Origin: Streptomyces sp. CB01580
Lineage (GTDB): Bacteria; Actinomycetota; Actinomycetes; Streptomycetales; Streptomycetaceae
Direction of reading: 5' to 3'
Assembly: GCF_001905795.1 (NCBI RefSeq)
Contig: NZ_LIXJ01000024.1
Location: 1-64,000 of the forward strand
Length of the DNA stretch: 64,000 nucleotides
Every line of letters starts with the position of its first letter. The first letter of the stretch is position 1. Positions 25,289-33,629 of the stretch are shown here, piece after piece. Both the position numbers and the translations under genes were made by a program. The notes under the pieces were generated by a model. It made no database searches. It was not told where the DNA came from and saw nothing but the letters and a program-made list of their open reading frames with translations.

Positions 25289-25396
25289 CCGGGTGGAAGG
25301 GCGAGTGACCGGTCGGAAGTTGGTGGCGGAGGCCGGTGACGCATGTCGGCGGCGGACATCAGTGGCGGACGTCGGCGGCGGACGTCAGTGGTGGAA
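25282..25396. repeat. Stop-spanning duplications at both ends of the padR-gadB convergent spacer
   Basis: On the left, a 20-bp unit containing cgagtgaccgg is duplicated (25282 and 25302, 17 of 20 bases alike) and includes the padR TGA. On the right, a 26-bp unit starting gtcggcggcggac occurs at 25345 and 25371; the second copy holds the gadB stop codon (25385-25387, minus strand), and the first holds its duplicate. Confidence 0.85.
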
Positions 25397-26809
25397 GGAC
25401 GTCGCCGCCTGCTTGTCGTGGCTCAACGGGTGCGGCTGACGGCGTAGTTCGGGCAGGACCAGCCGCAGGTCCTCCATGAGCAGGTCGGCCAGGTCCGACG
25501 AGAAGCCGTTGCGGCACACCACCCGCAGCACGGACAGGTCCTGCCGGTTGGCCGGGAAGGTGTACGCGGGCACCAGCCAGCCGTGCTCGCGCAGTCGCCG
25601 CGACACGTCGAAGACGTCGTACGCCTCCACGTCCGGTGTGGTCGTCAGCGCGAAGACGGGCAGCTGATCGCCCCGCGTGAGCAGCCGGAAGTCCCCCAAC
25701 TCCTCGATCTTTCCCGCCAGTCCGCAGGCGATGTCGCGGGACGACTGCTGGACGGCCCGGTATCCGTCCCGGCCCAGCCGCAGGAACGTGTAGTACTGCG
25801 CGACCACCTGGGAGCCGGGCCGGGAGAAGTTCAGCGCGAAGGTCGGCATGTCGCCGCCCAGGTAGTTGACCCGGAAGACCAGCTCCTCGGGAAGTTCGGC
25901 GGGCGAGCGCCACAGCGCCCAGCCGACGCCGGGGTAGACCAGTCCGTACTTGTGGCCCGAGGTGTTGATCGAGGAGACCCGGGGCAGCCGGAAGTCCCAC
26001 ACCAGGTCCGGGTCCAGGAACGGCGCGATCATCCCGCCGGACGCTCCGTCGACATGGACGGGGACATCGAGGCCGGTGCGTTGCTGGAGCGCGTCCAGGG
26101 CGGCGCAGAGTTCGGCGATCGGCTCGTACGAGCCGTCGAAGGTGGAGCCGACGACGCCGACGACGCCGATGGTGTTCTCGTCGCAGAGGTCGGCCGCCGC
26201 CTGCGGGTCGAGATGGAAGCGGTCGCCCTCCATCGGGACCTGCCGCGCCTCGATCTCCCAGAAGTTGCAGAACTTCTCCCAGCAGACCTGCACATTGATG
26301 CCCATGACCAGGTTCGGCCGGGCGGACGCCGGGTAGCGGTCGGCGTTCCTGGCCGCCCAGCGGCGTTTCAGCGCCATCCCCGCGAGCATGCACGCCTCGC
26401 TGGAGCCGGTCGTCGAGCAGCCCACGGCGGCCGACGGATCGGGCGCGTTCCACAGGTCGGCGAGCATCGCCACGCACCGTCGCTCCAGCTCGGCGGTGCG
26501 CGGGTACTCGTCCTTGTCGATCATGTTCTTGTCGCAGCACTCGCCCATCAGCACCCTGGCCTGGGGCTCCATCCAGGTGGTGACGAAGGTGGCGAGGTTG
26601 AGCCGCGCGTTGCCGTCCAGCATCAACTCGTCGTGAACCAGTTGGTACGCGGTCGACGGCGGCATCGGCCCGTCGGGGAGCCGGTGGCGGGGCGGCGCCG
26701 TCTCCATGCCGGCGACCGGATCGGCCTCCCCGAAGAACGGGTTGAGGGCGAGCCTGCGGCGTTCCCGGGACGGTTCCGTGCTGCTGGGCGAACCAGTGTG
26801 GAGAGACAT
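25385..26809 (-). CDS. gadB: Glutamate decarboxylase
   Basis: 474-residue PLP enzyme converting glutamate to 4-aminobutyrate with proton consumption. The PLP lysine is Lys287 in INTSGHKYG; the cofactor-contacting VHVDGASGG (251-259) and the TTGSSEA loop (about 133-139) are present. Full length for the family. The ATG start is followed by a variable N-terminus. No antiporter gene is adjacent. The upstream gene on the same strand is a wrecked wrbA. Confidence 0.92.
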   Translation of the reverse strand: MSLHTGSPSSTEPSRERRRLALNPFFGEADPVAGMETAPPRHRLPDGPMPPSTAYQLVHDELMLDGNARLNLATFVTTWMEPQARVLMGECCDKNMIDKDEYPRTAELERRCVAMLADLWNAPDPSAAVGCSTTGSSEACMLAGMALKRRWAARNADRYPASARPNLVMGINVQVCWEKFCNFWEIEARQVPMEGDRFHLDPQAAADLCDENTIGVVGVVGSTFDGSYEPIAELCAALDALQQRTGLDVPVHVDGASGGMIAPFLDPDLVWDFRLPRVSSINTSGHKYGLVYPGVGWALWRSPAELPEELVFRVNYLGGDMPTFALNFSRPGSQVVAQYYTFLRLGRDGYRAVQQSSRDIACGLAGKIEELGDFRLLTRGDQLPVFALTTTPDVEAYDVFDVSRRLREHGWLVPAYTFPANRQDLSVLRVVCRNGFSSDLADLLMEDLRLVLPELRRQPHPLSHDKQAATSFHH

Positions 26810-26836
26810 CGGCGGACAGCCCTTCTCGGTTCTCGA

Positions 26837-26890
26837 CGGACTCAGGACGGTGGGGGATCAACACGGACTCAGGACGGCGGGGGATCAACT
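26837..26890. repeat. 27-bp tandem duplication across the end of the wrbA remnant
   Basis: A unit starting cggactcaggacggYggggg is present at 26837 and 26864. The stop codon of the remnant (26885-26887, minus strand) lies in the second copy and is repeated in the first. Confidence 0.85.
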
Positions 26891-27165
26891 CTCCGCGGCG
26901 AGGCCGTCCTTGATGGCACGGGCGAGCTTCACGACCCGCTCGGCCTGGATCCGGGCGGCGCCTCGGCGACGTCGGCGGTCGCCTTCGCGTTGGCGGCCCA
27001 GGCCGGATTGGAGTCGATGGCGGCCTGCGGGGCGAGCTCGGCGGCCTTGCGCAGCCGTACCTGTGCACCGGCCTTCTCCGCGTACTCCGCGACGGCCTTG
27101 GCCATCGCGGCGACCGTACCGGTCGAGGAGTAGTAGATGACGGCGACGTTGACGGGCGTGGGCAT
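26885..27165 (-). pseudogene. wrbA: wrbA remnant with internal deletion and frameshift
   Basis: The first 68 codons encode a normal WrbA N-terminus (MPTPVNVAVIYYSSTGTVAA, flavodoxin phosphate-loop STGT) up to ATADVAEA. The next bases switch frame and continue with a WrbA C-terminus, AARIQAERVVKLARAIKDGL then AAES. About 110 residues of the middle, including most of the flavin site, are missing. In frame, the product is a 78-residue dead-end protein. The intact enzyme would be a flavodoxin-like NAD(P)H:quinone oxidoreductase. Confidence 0.85.
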
Positions 27166-27261
27166 CGCGGAGACCTCCGGCAGGCACGAGGGAACGCATC
27201 AGAACATATCCGGACGTATCCATACGAAGGGGGCGATACGGAACGTGGAGGCATCCGGCGC

Positions 27262-27295
27262 GTCGGTCGGCCGCTCGGCCGAGCGGCCGACCGAC
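27262..27295. other. 34-bp near-continuous palindrome
   Basis: Arms of 16 bp (27262-27277 with 27280-27295) match perfectly around a 2-base centre. It lies between the divergent wrbA remnant and tipA. It may be a hairpin/terminator, an operator or a cruciform-forming site. Confidence 0.6.
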
Positions 27296-27322
27296 CGGGT
27301 GGTGCCGCGAGGGGGCTCGGGC

Positions 27323-27344
27323 TTGCACCTCACGTGACGTCAGG
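27323..27344 (+). promoter_or_regulatory. TipA promoter/operator
   Basis: The stretch ttgcacctcacgt followed by gacgtcagg matches the known tipA promoter core, in which TipAL binds an inverted repeat in an overlong MerR-type spacer. Here the 17-bp dyad at 27328-27344 has one mismatch. It lies about 80 bases upstream of the tipA start. Confidence 0.75.
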
Positions 27345-27425
27345 GCGCAGGATCGGAACGTACCCGGGATTCAGGCGTCCCCCGGGCGGGAGACGCCGGG
27401 AGCGGAGAAGGGAGCGGGGAGGGTC

Positions 27426-28184
27426 GTGGACTACTCCGTGGGACAGGTGGCCGGCTTCGCCGGGGTCACGGTGCGCACCCTGCACCACTACGACGCCGTC
27501 GGGCTGCTCTCGCCCGGCGGGCGCAGCCACTCCGGTCACCGCCGGTACGACGACGCGGACCTGGACCGGTTGCAGCAGATCCTGTTCTACCGGGAGCTGG
27601 GCTTCCCGCTCGATGAGATCGCGGTACTGCTCGACGACCCGGACGCGGACCCGCAGGACCACCTGCGCCGCCAGCACCGACTGCTGACCGACCGGATCGC
27701 CGGGCTCCAAAGGATGGCGGACGCCGTCGAGACAGCCATGGAGGCACGGAAGATGGGCATCAACCTCACGCCGGAGGAGAAGTTCGAGGTGTTCGGGGAC
27801 CAGGACCCCGAGGAGCACATGGAGGAGGCCGAACGCCGCTGGGGCGGCACCGACGCCTACGCAGAGTCGCGGCGCCGGGCCGCCCGGTACACGAAGGAGG
27901 ACTGGAAGCGGATGCAGGCGGAGGTGGCCGGCTGGGACGCCGCCTACGCCGCGCTGATGGAGGCCGGCGAGCCGGCCACCGGTGCGCGCGCCATGGACCT
28001 GGTCGAGGCGTACCGGCAGCACATCATCAAGTGGTTCTACCCGTGCACGCCCGAGATGCACCGGGCGCTCGCGGAGATGTACGTGTCCGACCCGCGGTTC
28101 CACGCCCACTACGAGTCGATCCGGCCCGGCATGGCCGAGCACCTGCACGACGCCGTCGTAGCCAACGCGGAACGCCTCTCCTAG
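27426..28184 (+). CDS. tipA: TipA-type MerR regulator with thiopeptide-binding domain
   Basis: 252 residues. MerR winged helix (1-75, VRTLHHYDAVGLL), coiled coil, and a TipAS antibiotic-recognition domain (about 110-252). Cys207 in IKWFYPCTPEMHRALAEMYV corresponds to the cysteine that binds thiostrepton covalently in S. lividans TipA. The internal Met110 (ATG at 27753, MGINLTPEEKFEVFG) is at the same residue number as the start of the independently translated TipAS, so a short form is likely. GTG start. Autoactivation through the dyad at 27328-27344 is expected. Confidence 0.92.
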   Translation: MDYSVGQVAGFAGVTVRTLHHYDAVGLLSPGGRSHSGHRRYDDADLDRLQQILFYRELGFPLDEIAVLLDDPDADPQDHLRRQHRLLTDRIAGLQRMADAVETAMEARKMGINLTPEEKFEVFGDQDPEEHMEEAERRWGGTDAYAESRRRAARYTKEDWKRMQAEVAGWDAAYAALMEAGEPATGARAMDLVEAYRQHIIKWFYPCTPEMHRALAEMYVSDPRFHAHYESIRPGMAEHLHDAVVANAERLS

Positions 28185-28381
28185 TCGCGCGCGGCCGTGC
28201 GGCGGCCTCGTGCGGCCGTGCGGCGCCGCACAAGGGAGTACTTTGTCCAGGTTGGCCCGGTCCGTGCGCCCGTGAGGGAGACTGGAACCCGACGACGGCA
28301 TTCTGCGTTGATAGCTTTGGGCGGCCACGCAGTTGTCGGCGGCCACGCAGCCGCCATCGACCGACTCAGGAGCCCGGACCC

Positions 28382-29098
28382 TTGAATACGCTTGCGCTCG
28401 GACCGAGCTGGCTGGACCCGGACTATCTCATCAACACCTTCGGACTTCCCGGCGTCCTCCTCATCGTCTTCGCCGAGTCCGGACTGCTGATCGGCTTCTT
28501 CCTGCCCGGTGACTCCCTGCTCTTCACCACGGGCCTGCTGGTGACCACGGGCCAGCTGCGGTCCCCGCTGTGGATGGTCTGCACGCTGGTGGCCGCAGCG
28601 GCGATCATCGGTGACCAGGTGGGGTATCTCTTCGGCCGCAAGGTGGGCCCGGCGCTCTTCAGGCGCCCGGACTCCCGCCTCTTCAAGCAGGAGAACGTCG
28701 AGAAGGCGCACGACTTCTTCGAGAAGTACGGGCCGAAGTCGCTGATCCTGGCCCGCTTCGTCCCCGTGGTGCGCACGTTCACGCCGATCATCGCCGGTGT
28801 GAGCCGGATGAACTACCGCTCGTTCATCGTGTTCAACATCATCGGCGGGATCCTGTGGGGGGTCGGCGTCACGCTCCTCGGCTCCGCCCTCGGCAAGATC
28901 GAGTTCGTCCACAAGAACATCGAGGCGATACTCATCCTGATCGTGCTCATCTCGGTGGTGCCGATCGCGATCGAGTTCCTGCGGGCCCGTTCCAAGGCGA
29001 AGAAGGAAGCGGCGGCGGGTATCGCGGCTTCGGGCGACGGGGCGGCCGCCGACGGTGGCCCGGTCGCCGTCCAGCGCGGGCGCCACGCCAAGCGCTGA
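28382..29098 (+). CDS. DedA family membrane protein
   Basis: 238 residues, inner membrane. Conserved DedA features: FAESGLLIGFFLPGDSLL (about 30-47), GDQVGYLFGRKVG (about 78-90) and the arginine motif ARFVPVVRTFTPIIAGVSRM (about 126-145). The DedA superfamily acts in lipid (undecaprenyl phosphate/phospholipid) translocation. The TTG start is chosen because AGGAG lies nine bases upstream. Ends with a basic tail. Confidence 0.88.
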   Translation: MNTLALGPSWLDPDYLINTFGLPGVLLIVFAESGLLIGFFLPGDSLLFTTGLLVTTGQLRSPLWMVCTLVAAAAIIGDQVGYLFGRKVGPALFRRPDSRLFKQENVEKAHDFFEKYGPKSLILARFVPVVRTFTPIIAGVSRMNYRSFIVFNIIGGILWGVGVTLLGSALGKIEFVHKNIEAILILIVLISVVPIAIEFLRARSKAKKEAAAGIAASGDGAAADGGPVAVQRGRHAKR

Positions 29099-29128
29099 CC
29101 GGACCCCGAGTCCCACGACACTCGCTTC

Positions 29129-29167
29129 CCGCGGGGGCGTACGCGTACGGCGCGTACGCCCCCGCGG
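29129..29167 (+). terminator. 17-bp hairpin after the DedA gene
   Basis: A perfect 17-bp stem (29129-29145 with 29151-29167) with a 5-base loop lies 31 bases after the stop codon, facing the convergent ThrE gene. Confidence 0.85.
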
Positions 29168-29347
29168 CGTATCCACCGACTCTGCCCCCTTCGGGGCCGC
29201 CCCCGGCGTCGCGGGCCCGTGGTCCGGTGCCGCGGGCCCGCGACGCCCGTGCTGCGGCCATCGGCCCGGACACCCGCACCCGTAGGCCCAGAGACCGGAG
29301 ACTTCGGCGAGAAGTCCGGAAACTCCGGCCCGGAGGTCGCGACCGGC

Positions 29348-31117
29348 TCAGAAGCCGCGCGTCCGCTTGGCCGCGCGGCGGTTCGCCCCGCCGACCTCTC
29401 CCGGCACCCGCATGAACAACCGGGAGATCTCGCTCCCCAGGTTCACCCCGATGGCGATGGCCAGCGCCGTCGCCACGGCGGTGGACAGCGACACGAGCCC
29501 GGCGTTCACGTTCCCCTGCGCCACGGCCAGCAGCCCGAAGTACGTGGCCGAACCCGGCAGCAGCGGGCCGATCGCGGCCGTGATGAAGGGGAGCGACGAG
29601 GTGTGCCGGTAACGTGAGAAGAGCTGGCCGAACAGGCCCACCAGACCGGCCGCCGTCGCCGTCGCCAGCACCGGTGAGATGTCTCCGGTACGGGCCATCG
29701 CCCCGAAGACCACCCATGCCACGGCGCCGTTGAGGGTGACCGCCAGGACCGTGGAACGGTCCTGCTGGAGCAGGATCGCGAAGGCGAAACAGAGCGCCAT
29801 CGACGCCAGGATCTGCACCACGGGCCGGTCGGGGACGAAGAACCTGGTCCCCGGGTTCAGCTGTGCGCCCAGCTGGAGGCCCATGTACAGCACGAGCAGC
29901 ACACCGACGACGATACCGATGAACAGGTACATGACTTCGAGCAGGCGTGCCGCCGCCGTGATGTAGAAACCGGTCAGCCCGTCCTGCACGCCCGCGACCA
30001 GGGCTCGCCCCGGCAGCAGCGCGAACAGCCCACCCGTGATGACCGCGGACGGCCGCAGGTCCGACCAGTGGGTCAGGGTCAGCGCCACGCCCATCGCGGC
30101 GGGCGGCATCGCCGCCACCACGAACTGGTAGAACTCCGGCAGCCCGCGCCCGGCGCACAACCAGGCGAGCCGGTCACCGAGCATCGCGCCGATCGCCGCC
30201 ACCACGAACACCAGCGCACCACCGCCGACCAGCACCGAGGCCGCCCCCGCGAGACCGCCGCCGGCCAGCGTCAGCACCCAGCCGGAGTACGGGTGCCGGT
30301 TGCGTCGTATCTCCGCCAGGCGCCGGTAGGCGTCCTCCAGCGAGACCTCGACGTCCCCGGTGGTGATGTCGTCGATGAGCCGGAAGACGGCGGCCAGCCG
30401 GGTGTAGTCGGTGCCCCGGCGGCGTACGGTACGGCTCGCCGTCACCGGGTCGTCGACCAGCGACGGCTGGTACGAGATCGACAGCAGGGTGAAGGTGACC
30501 GTGGGCTCGCTGCGGTCCAGCCCGTAGCTGCGGGTCACCGCGAACATCGCCGCCTCGACGTCCTCGGCGCCCTCGCCACCGGCGAGCAGCAGTTCCCCGA
30601 TGCGCAGCGTCAGGTCGAGCACGCGCGGCACCGCCGGGCCCGTCTCGTCGGACTTCTGCACCAGCTCGGGCGCGGGGCGCTCGGCGACCGGCATGCGCAG
30701 CATCGTGCGCATCCGGTCCTGCCAGGGAGCCTCCTTGGTCAGCCGGATCATCGGGCTGCCGTGCGCGGGAGTGAAGGCGGGAGGCGATTGGTGGGCGCGG
30801 TACGTGCTCGGTGGCGCGAAGGCGGAGCCGATCGTGTCCGAGCCCGAAGCGGAACCCGGTCCCGAGCCGGAGGCGGAACCCGAAGCGGAACCCGCCCCGG
30901 CCCCCTGGGACTCGGTCGCCAGACCGGTCGGAACAGCGAATTCCGAGGTCGGGTGGTCGTCGTCCGCGGCCGGCGCGGGCGGCTCCACCCCCGCCGGTGG
31001 TACGAAGGCGCTGCGCGCCTCGTCGGACTGGGGCTTCTGGTCCTCCGGACCGCCCGGTTCCGCCACCACTCGACCAGTTCCTCCTCGGCTGTGGGACCTC
31101 GGCTCGCGCCTCTGCAT
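29348..31117 (-). CDS. Threonine/serine exporter, ThrE family
   Basis: 589 residues. The soluble N-terminal DUF1212 part (about 160-280, RVLDLTLRIGELLLAGGEGAEDVE) is followed by ten hydrophobic segments to the C-terminus, the usual ThrE layout. The first 120 residues are disordered and carry a Gly/Ala/Ser repeat (near 73-95) encoded by 12-bp tandem repeats around 30838-30900. The ATG is close behind catact, which could be a -10 box of a near-leaderless transcript. Confidence 0.85.
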   Translation of the reverse strand: MQRREPRSHSRGGTGRVVAEPGGPEDQKPQSDEARSAFVPPAGVEPPAPAADDDHPTSEFAVPTGLATESQGAGAGSASGSASGSGPGSASGSDTIGSAFAPPSTYRAHQSPPAFTPAHGSPMIRLTKEAPWQDRMRTMLRMPVAERPAPELVQKSDETGPAVPRVLDLTLRIGELLLAGGEGAEDVEAAMFAVTRSYGLDRSEPTVTFTLLSISYQPSLVDDPVTASRTVRRRGTDYTRLAAVFRLIDDITTGDVEVSLEDAYRRLAEIRRNRHPYSGWVLTLAGGGLAGAASVLVGGGALVFVVAAIGAMLGDRLAWLCAGRGLPEFYQFVVAAMPPAAMGVALTLTHWSDLRPSAVITGGLFALLPGRALVAGVQDGLTGFYITAAARLLEVMYLFIGIVVGVLLVLYMGLQLGAQLNPGTRFFVPDRPVVQILASMALCFAFAILLQQDRSTVLAVTLNGAVAWVVFGAMARTGDISPVLATATAAGLVGLFGQLFSRYRHTSSLPFITAAIGPLLPGSATYFGLLAVAQGNVNAGLVSLSTAVATALAIAIGVNLGSEISRLFMRVPGEVGGANRRAAKRTRGF

Positions 31118-31205
31118 CCCAGTATGGGCACGGGCCGGGGCGGTAACGCGAGGGGCCGGACGTACGGAACGGGCGTAAGGAGCGAGCGGGCGCGGTGGGC
31201 AGACG

Positions 31206-31244
31206 AAACGGGCGGCACTCCGTGGGAAGGAGTGCCGCCCGTTT
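31206..31244 (-). terminator. 16-bp hairpin for the pyrophosphatase gene
   Basis: A perfect 16-bp stem (31206-31221 with 31229-31244), 7-base loop, closed by A/T-rich ends that give a short T-run on the minus strand. It lies beyond the 12-bp array that follows the ppa stop. Confidence 0.8.
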
Positions 31245-31300
31245 CCGGAACGTCAGTGTCGGCCGGGCCGCACACGGAACCGTGGGCGGGAGCCTGGAAG

Positions 31301-31396
31301 CGGAACCGCGGACGGAGCCGCGGGCCGGAGCGCAAACGGAACCGCGAGCGGAACCGTGAACCGGACCGCGAGCGGAACCGCGAACCGGACCGTGGA
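31301..31396. repeat. 12-bp tandem repeat, eight units, directly after ppa
   Basis: Eight 12-bp units (31301 to 31396) alternate between cggaaccgcgaR and ccggaccgYgRa forms, giving a 24-bp higher-order period in the right half. The array stops two bases before the ppa stop codon and would be in the 3' untranslated region. Confidence 0.9.
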
Positions 31397-31398
31397 CG

Positions 31399-31893
31399 TC
31401 AGTGCGCGCCGCCCTGCGCCTCAAGGCGCTTGTAGGACGCCTCGATCTCGGCCTCGGCCTCGGTGCGGCCCACCCAGTCGGCGCCCTCGACCGACTTGCC
31501 GGGCTCCAGGTCCTTGTAGACCTCGAAGAAGTGCTGGATCTCCAGGCGGTCGAACTCCGACACGTGGTGGATGTCGCGCAGGTGCTCCACCCGGGGGTCG
31601 GAGGCCGGCACGCACAGCAGCTTGTCGTCGCCGCCGGCCTCGTCCGTCATGCGGAACATGCCGATGGCGCGGCACTTGATGAGGCAACCGGGGAAGGTCG
31701 GCTCGTCCAGGAGGACCAGCGCGTCCAGCGGGTCGCCGTCCTCGCCGAGGGTGTTCTCGACGAAGCCGTAGTCCGCCGGGTAGCTCGTCGAGGTGAAGAG
31801 CCGACGGTCCAGACGGATCCGACCGGTCTCGTGGTCCACCTCGTACTTGTTCCGCGAACCCTTCGGAATCTCGATGGTGACGTCGAACTCCAC
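31399..31893 (-). CDS. ppa: Inorganic pyrophosphatase
   Basis: 164-residue family I soluble pyrophosphatase, hydrolysing PPi in the cytosol. Active-site motifs: EIPKGSRNKYEVDH, the DYGFVENTLGEDGDPLDALV signature (about 41-60) and the KCRAIGMFRMTDEAGGDDKL block. GTG at 31893 is preferred over ATG at 31908 because GGAGGAG lies seven bases before it and the mature family N-terminus is MEFDVTIEIPKG. It is divergent from the PBP4-type gene. Confidence 0.95.
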   Translation of the reverse strand: MEFDVTIEIPKGSRNKYEVDHETGRIRLDRRLFTSTSYPADYGFVENTLGEDGDPLDALVLLDEPTFPGCLIKCRAIGMFRMTDEAGGDDKLLCVPASDPRVEHLRDIHHVSEFDRLEIQHFFEVYKDLEPGKSVEGADWVGRTEAEAEIEASYKRLEAQGGAH

Positions 31894-31979
31894 GGGTGGC
31901 TCCTCCATGATCAAGACATACGACTGGTGATTAAGTGTCCCCCACGCAGATGTGTGCTCGCGAAAGGGGCTGGTCAACG

Positions 31980-33503
31980 GTGGACGAGCCGGTGAAGAGA
32001 CCGTCGGTCAACCTGCTGGACAGACTGGGCGCGCTCACCCGCAGAGGCGGGGCGACCAGGCTGAAGGGACTGAGCGACCGGCAGTTCACGGCCGTCGCCG
32101 CCGGCCTCGGTCTGGTGCTCGCGGCCGGCGCCGCCCTTGCCGCCGGTCCGTGGGACTCGGGTCAGCGTAAGGCCGAGCAGGCCTGGGCCGCGGCCCGCGG
32201 CGGCACAGGTGGCGTACATCACGAAGCCGGTACGCCGTCCGGCGCGCGCCCCGCGCCCAGCGCCCCGCCCGTCCTCGCCCCCCTCTCCGCCACGGGCGGT
32301 GCCGCCGACATCGCGGACGACTCCGCCCCCGGCGCCCGCACCGCCCCCGACGGGACGGCGTCCGCCCCGACCGCCGCCCTCGGCCGGCTGCTGAAGGACC
32401 CCGCCCTGGGCACCGCGCGCGCCGCCGTCGTCATCGACACCGCCACCGGGAAGCGGCTCTATGAGCAGGGCGCCGACACGCCCATGACCCCCGCCTCCAC
32501 GGTCAAGATCGCCACCTCGGCCGCCGCCCTGAGCGCGCTCGGCCCCCACCACCGCATCGCCACGACGGTCCGGGCGTCCCCCGACTTCCGCGCCGTCACC
32601 CTGGTCGGCGGCGGCGACCCCACCCTCGACAAGGCGGCCCTGCGCGCCCTGGCCGCCGACACCGCCCGCCTCCTGAAGCAGCGGGGTGTGACGAAGGTCC
32701 GCCTCGCGTACGACACCTCCCGCTACTCCGGCCCCGCACGGCATCCGATCGGCCGCAACGAGAACATCGCGCCCCTCACCGCGCTGATGACCGACGAGGG
32801 TCGGCTCGACCGCAGCGACAGCGGGCCCGCCCCGCGCAGCGACGACCCGGCCGGCGACACCGCCCGCGCCTTCGGCGAACTGCTCGACGACGCGGGGATC
32901 GCCGTCCCGTCGGGGCCGGTGCCCGGCCGCGCGCCCGCCGACTCCCGCCCGGTCGCCAGGCACCTGTCCGCCCCGCTCTCGGCCCTGGTCGAACGCGCCC
33001 TGACCAACAGCGACAACGACATCGCCGAGGCCCTCGCCCGGCAGACCGCCGTGGCCGCGGGCGAACCGGCCGACTTCGACGGCTCCCGACGCGCCGTCAC
33101 CGCGCGGCTCGGCGCGCTCCAACTGCCGCTGAAGGGCGCGAACCTCGCCGACGGCAGCGGGCTGAACCGCAAGGACAAGGTCACCGCCGGACTGCTGGCC
33201 GGGCTCCTCGCCCGCGCCGCCGACCCGGCCCACCCCGAGCTGCGCCCGGTCCTCACCGGCCTTCCCGTGGCCGGGTTCACCGGCACACTCAGCGACCGCT
33301 ACACCGCGAAGTCCGCGGGCACCGGCCTGATCCGTGCCAAGACCGGCACCCTGACCGGGGTGAACTCGCTCGCCGGCACGGTCGTCGACGCACGGGGCCG
33401 GCTGCTCGCCTTCGCCTTCCTGGCCTCGGGCACCACCTCCCCGTCCGAGGCGCAGTCCTCCCTCGACGCCCTCGCCACCAGCCTCGCCGCCCCCGCCCCG
33501 TGA
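31980..33503 (+). CDS. dacB: D-alanyl-D-alanine carboxypeptidase/endopeptidase, PBP4 type
   Basis: 507 residues. An N-terminal membrane anchor (about 35-56) is followed by a Pro/Ala-rich linker and an S13 peptidase domain. Active-site motifs: Ser173-x-x-Lys176 (ASTVKI), Ser344-Asp-Asn346 (TNSDNDIAE) and Lys454-Thr-Gly (RAKTGTLTG). It trims peptidoglycan cross-links outside the membrane. The GTG start is preceded by GAAAGGGG. The 3' end including TGA is duplicated (17 bp). Confidence 0.9.
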   Translation: MDEPVKRPSVNLLDRLGALTRRGGATRLKGLSDRQFTAVAAGLGLVLAAGAALAAGPWDSGQRKAEQAWAAARGGTGGVHHEAGTPSGARPAPSAPPVLAPLSATGGAADIADDSAPGARTAPDGTASAPTAALGRLLKDPALGTARAAVVIDTATGKRLYEQGADTPMTPASTVKIATSAAALSALGPHHRIATTVRASPDFRAVTLVGGGDPTLDKAALRALAADTARLLKQRGVTKVRLAYDTSRYSGPARHPIGRNENIAPLTALMTDEGRLDRSDSGPAPRSDDPAGDTARAFGELLDDAGIAVPSGPVPGRAPADSRPVARHLSAPLSALVERALTNSDNDIAEALARQTAVAAGEPADFDGSRRAVTARLGALQLPLKGANLADGSGLNRKDKVTAGLLAGLLARAADPAHPELRPVLTGLPVAGFTGTLSDRYTAKSAGTGLIRAKTGTLTGVNSLAGTVVDARGRLLAFAFLASGTTSPSEAQSSLDALATSLAAPAP

Positions 33504-33543
33504 ACCGGTGCGCCCGGTGAGCCGGTGCCCCTCCCGGCACCGG
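33488..33543 (+). repeat. 17-bp stop-spanning duplication and small hairpin after dacB
   Basis: The segment around the stop, cccgtgaaccggtgcg, is followed by a close copy, cccggtgagccggtgcc; the dacB TGA (33501-33503) recurs at 33518-33520. An 8-bp stem (33522-33529 with 33536-33543) overlaps the second copy and may terminate transcription. Confidence 0.7.
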
Positions 33544-33629
33544 TCCGCCGGGTGCCCGGACCCCGGACTTCCGCTCGTGGCCCCGTCAACACCCCGGCGC
33601 GGACGGACCCGAGCACGTACGGTTGACAC

